Origin: Planctomycetota bacterium
Lineage (GTDB): Bacteria; Planctomycetota; Planctomycetia; Gemmatales; Gemmataceae
Direction of reading: 5' to 3'
DNA: 64,000 nucleotides
NCBI GenBank assembly: GCA_021413735.1
Contig: JAIOPV010000147.1
Span: forward strand, 1 to 64,000
How positions within the stretch are numbered: position 1 is the stretch's first letter; the number at the start of each line of letters is the position of its first letter. Shown here piece after piece: positions 1 through 9,680 of this stretch. Position numbers and translations under genes: made by a program. Under the pieces are notes generated by a model. It was not told the DNA's origin, did no database searches, and saw nothing but the letters and a program-made list of their open reading frames with translations.

Positions 1-98
1 TCGTGTGCCGACTCATCAGAGTGCCACCCACGAGGAGAACCACGACAACCCAGACTGAATACTTCCGCATGTGTCTTCAACCTGTGCAGCTCTTGGTA

Positions 99-152
99 TT
101 CGCCGCTTGCGGCGCAGCGCTTGGCGAGAGTGCAACGCCGCACGCGGCGAAT
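99..152. repeat. Palindromic repeat, CGCTTGCGGCG family, copy 1
   Basis: Imperfect inverted repeat: the left arm starts ATTCGCCGCTTGCGGCG and the right arm ends CGCCGCACGCGGCGAAT, with one mismatch. It ends one base beyond the stop codon of the DUF1501 gene on the minus strand. The stretch before it (1-98) shows no gene I can support. Confidence 0.85.
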
Positions 153-153
153 C

Positions 154-1593
154 TCAAGCCAGGATGCCTTCGATGGGGTTGCCGCCGAGGTGGATCGGCA
201 CAGGGCGGCCAGTCTTGTCCTGAACCATCGTGGAATGCGGATCAATGCCGAGGCAACGGTAGATCGTCGCACAGATGTCAGCAGTGCTCACGGGACGGTC
301 CTTCACATACGCGGCCTGTGCATCCGACGCCCCGTAGATCGTGCCGCCCTTCACGCCCGCTCCCGCGAACACCACCGAATAGCAGAACGTCCAGTGATCG
401 CGGCCACCATTGCCGTTGATCCGTGGGGTGCGACCCATCTCGCTCATCACCACGAGCAACGTTTCGTCGAGTACACCGTCGCGGTCGAGGTCTTCGATCA
501 GTGCCGTGAACGTCTGATCGAAGTGCGGCAGCTTGTTTTCCTTGAGGATGCTGAAGTTCTTCGTGTGCGTGTCCCAGGCGTCGTAGTCGATCTGGATGCG
601 ATCCCAGAAGAGATCCCACGTCACGTTCACGAACCGAACGCCTTCGTCGATGAGGCGACGCGCGATCAACGAACTGCTGCCGAACAGCGTGCGGCCGTAG
701 CGATCGAGTCGCTTCGGGTCTTCGTTCGACAGGTCGAAACACGACCGCATCCGCGACGACGTGAGCAAGTCGAACGCCCGCTGCTGTGTCTGGTCGTAGC
801 CAGCCGGAGCGTTGCGAGACTCGGCTACTTTCAGCTTGTCGTCGAACTGTTCGAGGAGCGTGCGGCGGTTCTTGAGTCGGTCGAGCGTGAGGTCGGCGTC
901 GAACGCTGTGTTCGGCAGCAGTGGCGCACCGCGAACGATGCTTGGCTTGCCCGCAACGGGTTTCTGGCCTGGATCGGCGTATGGCTTGCATTCGGTGGTC
1001 AACCCGTTGTAACGCTGACCGAGGAACCCCGCATACGGACCCGCTCGACGGAACGCTTGCCCCCAACCGAGCCAGCAAGGCATGTAGACGTAATCCGGCA
1101 ACTCGCCGCGATCGCCGCGAAGGTACTCGCACACGGCGCCCATGCTCGGCGGATCGGTTTCACGCGGGTGTTGGTCGGGCATCGGCGTTTCAAAGCCCGT
1201 GTAACTCGGCAAGCAGTTGTGGCAACCAGCCTTGTGGTTCACGGATCGCACGATGGCGGCCTTGTGCATCCAGCGAGAAGTTTGCGGCAAGTGTTCGCAG
1301 ATTCGCACGCCGGGCACGACCGTGTCGATCGACTTGAACTCGCCGCGAATCTCGGCGGGCGCGTCCGGCTTCATGTCCCACATATCCTGCGTCGCCGCTC
1401 CGCCGAGCAGGTACAGCAGGATGACGTTCTTCGCCTTGCCGGTCCGTTGAGTGGCGGGTTTGCGAGCTTCTGCCGCGAGCAGTAACGGCAAGTTGAATCC
1501 ACCGCCGAGCAGTGTGAGCGCACCGGCCGCGAGGGTTTCACGGCGGGTGACGCCGTCGCAGGTACGCCGCGGACTGCCGAGAAGGGAGAGCAT
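154..1593 (-). CDS. DUF1501 domain-containing secreted protein
   Basis: About 479 residues. The N-terminus carries a twin-arginine-like signal (TRRETLAAGALTLLGG) before a mature region with the DUF1501 hallmarks: VILLYLLGGAATQDMWDMKP near the start, then PSMGAVCEYLRG, and LLVVMSEMGRTPRING with a following GRDHW in the C-terminal half. DUF1501 proteins belong to the alkaline-phosphatase/sulfatase-like superfamily, are abundant in planctomycetes, and usually sit beside DUF1549/DUF1553 cytochrome genes, which are not visible here. The start at 1593 (MLSLLGSPRRT) is preferred over the longer frame to 1647 because GAGG lies upstream and the Tat motif is then close to the N-terminus. The substrate is unknown. 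Confidence 0.9.
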   Translation of the reverse strand: MLSLLGSPRRTCDGVTRRETLAAGALTLLGGGFNLPLLLAAEARKPATQRTGKAKNVILLYLLGGAATQDMWDMKPDAPAEIRGEFKSIDTVVPGVRICEHLPQTSRWMHKAAIVRSVNHKAGCHNCLPSYTGFETPMPDQHPRETDPPSMGAVCEYLRGDRGELPDYVYMPCWLGWGQAFRRAGPYAGFLGQRYNGLTTECKPYADPGQKPVAGKPSIVRGAPLLPNTAFDADLTLDRLKNRRTLLEQFDDKLKVAESRNAPAGYDQTQQRAFDLLTSSRMRSCFDLSNEDPKRLDRYGRTLFGSSSLIARRLIDEGVRFVNVTWDLFWDRIQIDYDAWDTHTKNFSILKENKLPHFDQTFTALIEDLDRDGVLDETLLVVMSEMGRTPRINGNGGRDHWTFCYSVVFAGAGVKGGTIYGASDAQAAYVKDRPVSTADICATIYRCLGIDPHSTMVQDKTGRPVPIHLGGNPIEGILA

Positions 1594-1804
1594 GGTGAGC
1601 CTCGGAACAGTGGCTACAGGCGGGAAGGGCTGTGAATCAGTTTCCACTTGCTCTCGGTCTCAGTCCATCACTTTCCCTTCGCGATGACGGAATGACGAAT
1701 GGTACACTTGGCTCGCTGCTGACAAGTCCTCAAGACTGGCTCGGTGATTCTCGCTCTGTGCAGAGCGAACTCTTTCAGTCGAAGTGATCCATGTTGGGGG
1801 TCGC

Positions 1805-3655
1805 ATGGGAGATCGGGTGGCCGCGTGGGTCTCTCACATCGCGGATCGCTTGTTCGGGCCGGTCTTCACGCTCGACGCCACCCGCGTCGGTCGGCGACTC
1901 TCCACGTTCGTCATTCGCTGGCTGTATCTGCTGGTTCTGGTCAGCGTGTTGGGTGGCGGCTCGCTCGCCTGGCGATATAGCCTGGACACTGAAGTCGTTC
2001 ACCCCAGCGTGCTCTCGCAATTCGCCGAGAGCTTCTTCTGGGCGTACTCGATTCTCCAGTTCCTCATCATCACCGCTCTCACGCCAGCCTTCACCGCAGC
2101 CGCGATCACCGACGAAAAGGAACGCAAGACGCTCCACTTCCTGCTCGCCACTGATTTGACCGGCCGCGAGATCATCTTCGGGAAACTGGCGGCACGGGTC
2201 GGGGCGTTGCTGACGCTTGTGATCGCTGGGTTGCCGATCATCGCGTTCATGCAACTCTTCGGAGGAATCGAACCACGGCTATTGCTCGTCAGCGTCGGCA
2301 TGACCATCGCAACGGTCGTGTGTCTTTCCGCGACGAGTGTCGCTGTGTCGGTGATGATGTTCCGCACTCGCGATGCCGTAATCCTCGCGTATGCGTTACC
2401 GATCGCGTATCTGTGCCTTTCGTTTACCGCCTGGGAGTCTCTCAAATACTCCGTAACGCTCTGGGACGATGTGTTCGGGGTAGATTCGCTGCTGTGGGGA
2501 GATGTGCTGCTGGCGTTCTGCAGCGGGAATCCGTTCGTAGCAATGGATTTCGCTCCCGCTTTCATCCCGAAGGCCGCCGTCTGGTACGTCGCTTTTAACG
2601 CGGTCGTGGCGATTCTGGCGTTTGCATTCGCTGCTCTCCGAATTCGGCGTGCTGTCAACAATGAAGGTGCGGTGCGTCGGCAACGCAAAGTGCGAACGCA
2701 TCCGCCACTCGGCGACGATCCGATGTATTGGCGAGAGGTATACGTTGAATCAGGCACCGGCAACCGACTCGTGCGTCGGTTGCTCATCTTTGGGTTGCTG
2801 GCCCTAATCTGGTTGCCGTTCATCTACATCTGCGTTCGCCTGCTCTCCGCCGACTCCTTCGACCCTCGTTCTCGATACTCGTACACTTCCTGGCGTTTCA
2901 ACAGCCCGTGGCACAAGTTCCGGGACGGCATAGAGATTTGGGTGTGCGCCGTGACGTGGATAGTCGGAATGCTGATGATGCTGCGGGCGACTGTTCGCGG
3001 AGCTGCGTCTGTAGCTGGTGAACGTGATCGCGATACATGGGTAAGCCTCACGGCAACGACGCTGACAGTCGAGGAAATCTTGCGTGGGAAATGGGTTGGG
3101 TGCATGTGGGGTCAGCGAGACGCGATGATTCTGCTCGGCGTGGTGTGGACGATCGGAGTGCTGGTCGGTGTGATCGGCCTGTCTATTTTTGTCCTGGTCG
3201 CACTGGCATTGGCCGTCTACCTCAACGCCTTTACGTGGCTGGGTATATGCTGTTCTGTCACGGCTTTGAACAGTCGCGTTGCGATCGCGAACGCGGTGAT
3301 GGCAGCGCTGCTGAGGGGCGGCGTGTATTGGATCATGGTCGCATGCTGTTTCGTTTTGATCGGTTTCGTGCGCACCGATAGCGTCTTCGGTGACGTGGCC
3401 ACATTCATCGCCGGGCTAACACCGCCGTTGGTGATTGCAGTGTTTCCAATTGTCGAGAACAGGCTCGTGAGCAATTTACTTGAACTATCCGAGAACACTG
3501 CCCCACCGAGAGTGTTGGGGATGGTCGTTGGTCTCGGGCTATGGTCATGGATCGCGAAGTACTGGAAACGAAAGGCCCTCTCGCTGTGCGAAAAGGACAC
3601 CAATTCCAGCACATCCCCCACGGCTTCAGAAGGGAGGCGACAAATTGTAGCTTAA
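1805..3655 (+). CDS. ABC-2 type permease-like membrane protein
   Basis: About 616 residues with many hydrophobic segments spread over the whole length. The N-terminal third has the planctomycete ABC-2 permease pattern: a first helix near WLYLLVLVSVLGGGSLAW, then TPAFTAAAITDEKERKTLHF and DLTGREIIFGKLAARVG, a cytosolic loop typical of exporter or gliding-type permeases. A GERDRDTWVSLTATTLTVEE loop late in the protein repeats this logic, suggesting two fused permease halves. The frame is open from a GTG at 1784, but the ATG at 1805 has a G-rich RBS. No ATPase gene is adjacent, so the partner is unknown. Confidence 0.7.
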   Translation: MGDRVAAWVSHIADRLFGPVFTLDATRVGRRLSTFVIRWLYLLVLVSVLGGGSLAWRYSLDTEVVHPSVLSQFAESFFWAYSILQFLIITALTPAFTAAAITDEKERKTLHFLLATDLTGREIIFGKLAARVGALLTLVIAGLPIIAFMQLFGGIEPRLLLVSVGMTIATVVCLSATSVAVSVMMFRTRDAVILAYALPIAYLCLSFTAWESLKYSVTLWDDVFGVDSLLWGDVLLAFCSGNPFVAMDFAPAFIPKAAVWYVAFNAVVAILAFAFAALRIRRAVNNEGAVRRQRKVRTHPPLGDDPMYWREVYVESGTGNRLVRRLLIFGLLALIWLPFIYICVRLLSADSFDPRSRYSYTSWRFNSPWHKFRDGIEIWVCAVTWIVGMLMMLRATVRGAASVAGERDRDTWVSLTATTLTVEEILRGKWVGCMWGQRDAMILLGVVWTIGVLVGVIGLSIFVLVALALAVYLNAFTWLGICCSVTALNSRVAIANAVMAALLRGGVYWIMVACCFVLIGFVRTDSVFGDVATFIAGLTPPLVIAVFPIVENRLVSNLLELSENTAPPRVLGMVVGLGLWSWIAKYWKRKALSLCEKDTNSSTSPTASEGRRQIVA

Positions 3656-3688
3656 CGGGTCTCGCGGCAATATCGAGCGAAACACGAA

Positions 3689-5080
<1,392 letters not shown>

Positions 5081-5226
5081 GGTGAACCCGGAAGTGAGTG
5101 GCTAGGAGACTGCGGAATATGGTACGCGACGGAGCGTTCATTGTGATGCGTCGAAAATTGCCTCTTGCGATTCGCGGGGTATCCCGCACAATGTGCGACG
5201 TGACCCGCCTTCAGGAGTTTCCCCAC

Positions 5227-6327
5227 ATGACCCGCCTCAAGTTGGCCCTCTTCGCTGCCTTCCTGCCTGCCTTGTTGCCTGCCGCTGTCGCTCAACCCAC
5301 CCCTGTCAAAGCGCACTCGGCACTCGTCCACGCTCTCGCCGTTTCCCCCGACGGAAAGACCGTCGCCACGGGCGGCTTCGACAACAGCATCAAGCTCTGG
5401 ACGCTTGCCCCCGATGGCACGCTGAAAGAAACCAAAGAACTGAAAGGCCACACCGGCCCCGTGTACGCGGTCGCGTTCCACCCCACGGAACCCGTGCTCG
5501 TTTCGGGCAGCCAGGACAAGACCGCGAAGGTGTGGAACCTCAACGATGCCAAGACCACGGTCGAGTTCAAAGGCCACACCGACATCGTCGATACCGTGGC
5601 GTTCTCGCCAGACGGCAAGACGGTTGCCAGCGGTTCCGCCGACAAGTCGGTGAAGCTCTGGGATCCGAAAGACGGCAAGGAAATCAAGTCGCTCGGCGTT
5701 CACACTGGCTCGGTGTACTCGGTTGCGTTTTCGCCAGATGGGAAGGCGTTGGCGTCGGCTTCCGCTGACAAGACCGTAAAGATCTGGGACGTTGCCGCAC
5801 AGAAGGAAGCGAAGCAACTGCTCGGGCATGAGGAAGCCGTGACGGGCGTGACCTTCGGCGACGACGCGGACACGGTGGTTACTGCTTCGATGGATCGCAC
5901 GATTCGCGTGTGGAGCGTCAAGGCGGTGAAGGAGATCGTGAAGAAGGATCCGCCGAAAGAGACGCCCAAGGACAAGAAAGACCCGCCCAAAGATCCGAAG
6001 GACAAGAAAGATCCGAAGGACAAGAAAGACCCACCGAAAGAGACGCCCAAGGAAGTGAGGGATCCGAAGGACGCGGGCGAGATGAAGCGTCTGGGGCCGA
6101 CAACCGACGATCCGTATGCGTTGGTGTGGTCGCCTGCCACGAAGACGCTCGCCGTTTGCGGCTACTCCGGTCAGATCACGACGTGGGCACTCGATAACGA
6201 GAAGCCGAAGTTCACGAAGCCGATCAAGTCGCCGGGGTATTGCATCGCGTTCACGAAAGATGGGAAAGCCGTGCTGACAGGACACGATAACGGCACGGTG
6301 GTGTTCACGCCACTAGATGGGAAGTAA
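5227..6327 (+). CDS. Secreted WD40 repeat protein with a charged KDPP linker
   Basis: 366 residues from the ATG at 5227, chosen because it begins a clear signal peptide (MTRLKLALFAAFLPALLPA, cleaved near AVAQ). The frame is open upstream to 5098 without such a signal. Seven WD-like blades can be counted. Five are canonical and end in IKLW, AKVW, VKLW, VKIW and IRVW. A linker of about 48 residues built of K, D, P and E (KKDPPKETPKDKKDPP and variants) follows, then two weaker blades. The linker DNA is an internal tandem repeat. The protein is probably a complete seven-bladed propeller acting as an exported scaffold; its partner is unknown. Confidence 0.85.
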   Translation: MTRLKLALFAAFLPALLPAAVAQPTPVKAHSALVHALAVSPDGKTVATGGFDNSIKLWTLAPDGTLKETKELKGHTGPVYAVAFHPTEPVLVSGSQDKTAKVWNLNDAKTTVEFKGHTDIVDTVAFSPDGKTVASGSADKSVKLWDPKDGKEIKSLGVHTGSVYSVAFSPDGKALASASADKTVKIWDVAAQKEAKQLLGHEEAVTGVTFGDDADTVVTASMDRTIRVWSVKAVKEIVKKDPPKETPKDKKDPPKDPKDKKDPKDKKDPPKETPKEVRDPKDAGEMKRLGPTTDDPYALVWSPATKTLAVCGYSGQITTWALDNEKPKFTKPIKSPGYCIAFTKDGKAVLTGHDNGTVVFTPLDGK

Positions 6328-6334
6328 CAACCCA

Positions 6335-6385
6335 GGCCGCTTGCGGCGTAGCGCTCTCAGATCGCTACGCCGCAAGTGGCGAAAC
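6335..6385. repeat. Palindromic repeat, CGCTTGCGGCG family, copy 2
   Basis: The left arm (CCGCTTGCGGCGTAGCG, from 6337) pairs with CGCTACGCCGCAAGTGG with one G-T wobble. It sits exactly between the convergent stops of the WD40 gene (6327) and the lipoprotein gene (6388), a position suited to bidirectional termination. Confidence 0.9.
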
Positions 6386-6387
6386 CA

Positions 6388-6639
6388 TCATTTCCCACCC
6401 CGAGCAGTTTCCCACTCCATCGTGGGCAGGCTTGTCGGCTTCGGGGCGTGCGGCGCAAGCGGTTCGCGAAAATAGTTCAAGTCCGGACCGCGAGCCAATT
6501 CGGGGTTGCCCCAAATTCCGCCGCCATCACGCAAGAGTGGATCGTGTGCATACGGTCGCTTGGCGAACCCGCAACCGGTGAGGATGCTTGGTAAAGCCAC
6601 GACAGCCAGAAGTAGTATGCGCCGGCCGACCCGACTCAT
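6388..6639 (-). CDS. Small putative lipoprotein
   Basis: 83 residues from the ATG at 6639; the frame extends to a TTG at 6684. The N-terminus is a lipoprotein signal: MSRVGRR, a hydrophobic stretch, then the lipobox LTGC, so the mature protein would start at that Cys and be lipid-anchored. The remaining 60 residues (Pro- and Gly-rich, with GGGIWGNPELARGPDLNYF) match no family I can name. It converges with the WD40 gene. It is short, but the lipobox and GC-rich codon use support it as real. Confidence 0.6.
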   Translation of the reverse strand: MSRVGRRILLLAVVALPSILTGCGFAKRPYAHDPLLRDGGGIWGNPELARGPDLNYFREPLAPHAPKPTSLPTMEWETARGGK

Positions 6640-6817
6640 CGGCGTTCCCGCTGCGGATTTGGGGACAGGAGGAAGTATCGGCAACTCAGGGGATCAGGGT
6701 TGAATCGAATGGTTGGCGCAATTCAACTCCATTTCGCGAAAATACTCATGCCCGCTGGTTCGTCTACCGAGTGTCGGCTAGGAATGACTGTGCAGAAACC
6801 TTCAACGGGAGTTCGCA

Positions 6818-7402
6818 ATGAAGATGTGGCACGCGGCGTTTGCTGTTGTGGCGTTGGCTGGTTGTGCGGTCGTTGGCACCGCCGAGGACAAGAAAATGAG
6901 CCCGCTCGATAACAAGATGAAAGACATCGACGGCAAGGAATTCGACCTCGCCAAGCTCAAGGGCAAGGTGGTTCTGTTCGTGAACGTCGCCACGAACTGC
7001 GGCTACACGAAGCAGTACGAAGGCATGCAGGAGCTGTTCGCGAAGTACGAGAAGGATGGCTTCGTCCTCGTTGGCGTGCCAGCGAACGAGTTCGGCAAGC
7101 AGGAGCCGGGCACCGACGAAGAAATCAAGACGTTCTGCACCACGAAGTACAAGGTCACGTTCCCGATGTTGTCGAAGGTTGTGGTGAAGGGCGACGGCCA
7201 GGTTCCGCTGTACAAGGCACTCGTTGCCGCGACGCCGAACGCCAAGGGCAAGACGGAAGAGGTTGGCTGGAACTTCGAGAAGTTCCTGATCGGTCGCGAT
7301 GGCAAGGTCGCTGGCCGCTTCAAGTCGGCAGTGGCTCCGAACGCCGAGGAACTGACCAAGGCGATCAAGGCCGAACTGGACAAGCCAGCCCCGACGAAGT
7401 GA
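6818..7402 (+). CDS. Glutathione peroxidase-family thiol peroxidase (exported)
   Basis: 194 residues. The N-terminus is a signal peptide with a possible lipobox (ALAGC, Cys16), so the enzyme probably acts outside the cytoplasmic membrane. The GPx fold is clear: NVATNCGYT carries the peroxidatic Cys61 (a Cys rather than selenocysteine enzyme), NEFGKQEPG carries Gln95, and WNFEKFLIGRDG carries Trp151-Asn152, completing the usual tetrad. Such Cys-GPx enzymes reduce hydroperoxides and commonly use thioredoxin rather than glutathione; that substrate choice is inferred from the family. A terminator follows at once, so it is probably transcribed alone. Confidence 0.93.
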   Translation: MKMWHAAFAVVALAGCAVVGTAEDKKMSPLDNKMKDIDGKEFDLAKLKGKVVLFVNVATNCGYTKQYEGMQELFAKYEKDGFVLVGVPANEFGKQEPGTDEEIKTFCTTKYKVTFPMLSKVVVKGDGQVPLYKALVAATPNAKGKTEEVGWNFEKFLIGRDGKVAGRFKSAVAPNAEELTKAIKAELDKPAPTK

Positions 7403-7420
7403 TTGTCGGAGTAACCACGA

Positions 7421-7453
7421 AACGCCCATCCGTTGCATCGGGTGGGCGTTTTT
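7421..7453 (+). terminator. Rho-independent terminator after the peroxidase gene
   Basis: An 11-bp stem (AACGCCCATCC with GGGTGGGCGTT, one G-T pair), an 8-base loop, and a run of five Ts overlapping the stem end. It starts 18 bases after the peroxidase stop. It lies before the chosen folP start, which argues against the upstream in-frame start at 7399. Confidence 0.85.
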
Positions 7454-7467
7454 CGTTGATTGACCTC

Positions 7468-8316
7468 ATGGAATCGCGTCGCTGGCAACTCCGAGATCGC
7501 GTCGTCACGTTCGGCCAGTGTCCGCTGGTCATGGGCATCGTGAACGTCACGCCAGACAGCTTCTCCGACGGCGGTCACTTCCTCGATACTGGCGCTGCCG
7601 TTGAGCATGGCCTGAAACTCGTCGCCGAGGGTGCGGATATCCTCGATGTCGGTGGCGAATCTACACGGCCCGGTGCCGACGCTGTTCCAGTCGAAGAAGA
7701 ACTTCGCCGCGTCGTTCCGGTTGTTACAGAGTTGGCACGCCAGACGCACGCCATCATTTCCGTGGACACGATGAAATCGGAAGTCGCTCGACAGTGCCTC
7801 GAAGCGGGGGCAGCGATCATCAACGACGTGGCCGGTTTCCGCGATCCGGAGTTGGTGCGTGTGGTTGCGGAGCATCGGGCGGCCGTAATCGTGATGCACA
7901 TGCAGGGCACGCCCCAAACGATGCAGGTGAACCCGCGTTACACGAATGTGGTCCGTGAAGTCGGCGAGTTCTTCGAGGAGCGATTGCGGGGTTTGGCAAA
8001 ATCGGGTATTTCCCCTGAGGCTGTCTGTCTCGACCCAGGAATCGGGTTCGGGAAAACGCTCGACCACAACCTCGAACTGCTCGCGAATCTCGGCGAGTTC
8101 GCACGGTTCGGTCGTCCGGTGTGTTTGGGAGTCTCAAGGAAGGGGTTCATCGGGAAACTTTGCGGGCGTGAGAAGCATGATCGGATGCCCGGTTCGCTGG
8201 CCATCGCGTGCTTTGCCGCTGCGAAAAACGAGGCACACGTGTTGCGGGTTCACGATGTCGCCGCGACACGAGACGCTGCAGTGCTTCTCGAAGCAATCAA
8301 CCGCTCTCGGCGCTGA
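7468..8316 (+). CDS. folP: Dihydropteroate synthase
   Basis: 282 residues. It condenses 6-hydroxymethyl-7,8-dihydropterin pyrophosphate with p-aminobenzoate in folate synthesis. The first signature is MGIVNVTPDSFSDGG, followed by LDVGGESTRPGAD (second pterin-binding loop), ISVDTMKSEVA, INDVAGF, LDPGIGFGKT and VSRKGFIGK near the end, in the order typical of DHPS. The ATG at 7468 is preferred because the longer frame would start inside the terminator of the preceding gene. proA follows after 54 bases and could be co-transcribed. Confidence 0.95.
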   Translation: MESRRWQLRDRVVTFGQCPLVMGIVNVTPDSFSDGGHFLDTGAAVEHGLKLVAEGADILDVGGESTRPGADAVPVEEELRRVVPVVTELARQTHAIISVDTMKSEVARQCLEAGAAIINDVAGFRDPELVRVVAEHRAAVIVMHMQGTPQTMQVNPRYTNVVREVGEFFEERLRGLAKSGISPEAVCLDPGIGFGKTLDHNLELLANLGEFARFGRPVCLGVSRKGFIGKLCGREKHDRMPGSLAIACFAAAKNEAHVLRVHDVAATRDAAVLLEAINRSRR

Positions 8317-8370
8317 CCGGCCAAGACTGCTACAATCCGTGACCCCCTGAACTTCACCCTGAGTTACCCC

Positions 8371-9657
8371 GTGACCGTTGAACTCAAGAATCCGCCAGCC
8401 GAAACGCTCGCGACCGATTGCCGGGCGATGGCCGAGCGTGCGAAGGCTGCGTCGGAAGTGCTGGTGAGTTGCTCGACCGCCGCGAAGAACAAGTGGTTAC
8501 TCGCTGCTGCCGCTGCGATCGAAGCACACGCACCCGAATTGCTCGCCGCGAATGCACGCGATGTGGAAGCGGCACCTGGCTTCGGTCTCAACGCCGCTGC
8601 CGTCGACCGACTGAAGCTGACACCCACACGTATTAAGTCAGCAGCGGATGGACTGCGGCAAGTCGCGGCGTTGCCCGATCCGGTTGGCGAAGTTCGCGAA
8701 GGTGGCCTTCGCCCGAATGGGTTGCAAGTGCTGAAGGTTGGCGTGCCGATTGGCGTCGTGTTCTTCATCTACGAATCGCGGCCGAACGTGACGGCTGATG
8801 CGGCGGCGCTCTGCGTGAAGAGCGGCAACGCAGTGATCCTTCGCGGTGGCAAGGAAGCGATTCACTCGAACACGGCGTTGCACCGTATCCTCGCGGACTC
8901 GCTGGATCAGTGCGGGTTGCCGGCCGACGCGGTGCAGTTAGTGACGTCGTTGGATCGCGCTGCGGTCGGGCACTTCCTGCGAATGCCGCAACTGATCGAC
9001 CTCGCCATCCCACGCGGCGGCAAGGGTCTGATCGAACGTGTGGTGTCCGAGGCGATGATGCCTGTGATGAAGCACTACGACGGCAACTGTCATGTGTACG
9101 TCGATGCGGCCGCTGACCTCGACATGGCCGAGCGCATTGTGATAAACGCGAAGTGTGCCCGGCCCGGCGTCTGCAATGCGACCGAGAGCCTGCTGGTTCA
9201 CGCGGCAATCGCGGACGTGTTCCTGCCGAAAATCGGGGCGGCACTGACGGCACGCGGGGTCGAGATTCGCGGCTGCGAGGAAACCCGCAAACGGCTTCCC
9301 GCTGCGAAGCTGGCGACCGAGGCCGATCACCGTGCCGAGTTCCTCGATCTGATAATCTCAGTGAAGGTGGTTGAAACGTTGGACGTTGCAGTGTCTCATA
9401 TTAACGAATACGGTTCGAAGCACACTGACGCGATTATCACGCGAGACCTGGCCGCGTCGCGGCGGTTCACGCAGCGGGTCGATTCGGCTGCGGTGATCGT
9501 GAATGCGAGTACGCGGTTCAACGACGGATTCGAGCTTGGCCTCGGCGCGGAAATTGGTATCAGCACGGACAAGTTCCATGCACGCGGGCCATGTGGGCTG
9601 CGAGAACTGACGACGTACAAGTATGTCGTCACCGGTGATGGGCAGGTGCGAGAGTAG
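8371..9657 (+). CDS. proA: Glutamate-5-semialdehyde dehydrogenase (gamma-glutamyl phosphate reductase)
   Basis: 428 residues with a GTG start, the standard length for ProA. It is the NADPH-dependent second step of proline synthesis, converting glutamyl-5-phosphate to the semialdehyde. The family features are [28 protein letters not shown], the nucleophile Cys near residue 268 in [10 protein letters not shown], and the C-terminal [16 protein letters not shown]. No proB is nearby in this window. A half-copy of the CGCTTGCGGCG repeat follows the stop directly. Confidence 0.96.
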   Translation: MTVELKNPPAETLATDCRAMAERAKAASEVLVSCSTAAKNKWLLAAAAAIEAHAPELLAANARDVEAAPGFGLNAAAVDRLKLTPTRIKSAADGLRQVAALPDPVGEVREGGLRPNGLQVLKVGVPIGVVFFIYESRPNVTADAAALCVKSGNAVILRGGKEAIHSNTALHRILADSLDQCGLPADAVQLVTSLDRAAVGHFLRMPQLIDLAIPRGGKGLIERVVSEAMMPVMKHYDGNCHVYVDAAADLDMAERIVINAKCARPGVCNATESLLVHAAIADVFLPKIGAALTARGVEIRGCEETRKRLPAAKLATEADHRAEFLDLIISVKVVETLDVAVSHINEYGSKHTDAIITRDLAASRRFTQRVDSAAVIVNASTRFNDGFELGLGAEIGISTDKFHARGPCGLRELTTYKYVVTGDGQVRE

Positions 9658-9658
9658 A

Positions 9659-9680
9659 GTTCGCCGCTTGCGGCGGAGCA
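9659..9680. repeat. Half-copy of the CGCTTGCGGCG repeat, copy 3
   Basis: A single arm (TTCGCCGCTTGCGGCGGAGCA) starts two bases after the proA stop, without a recognisable opposite arm. It runs up to the proposed start codon of the next gene. Confidence 0.6.

Noticed and set aside
121-1485. Long plus-strand frame of 454 codons opposite the DUF1501 gene
   Set aside because: Arg/Val/His-rich shadow of the minus-strand gene with no domain; the DUF1501 frame has clear motifs.
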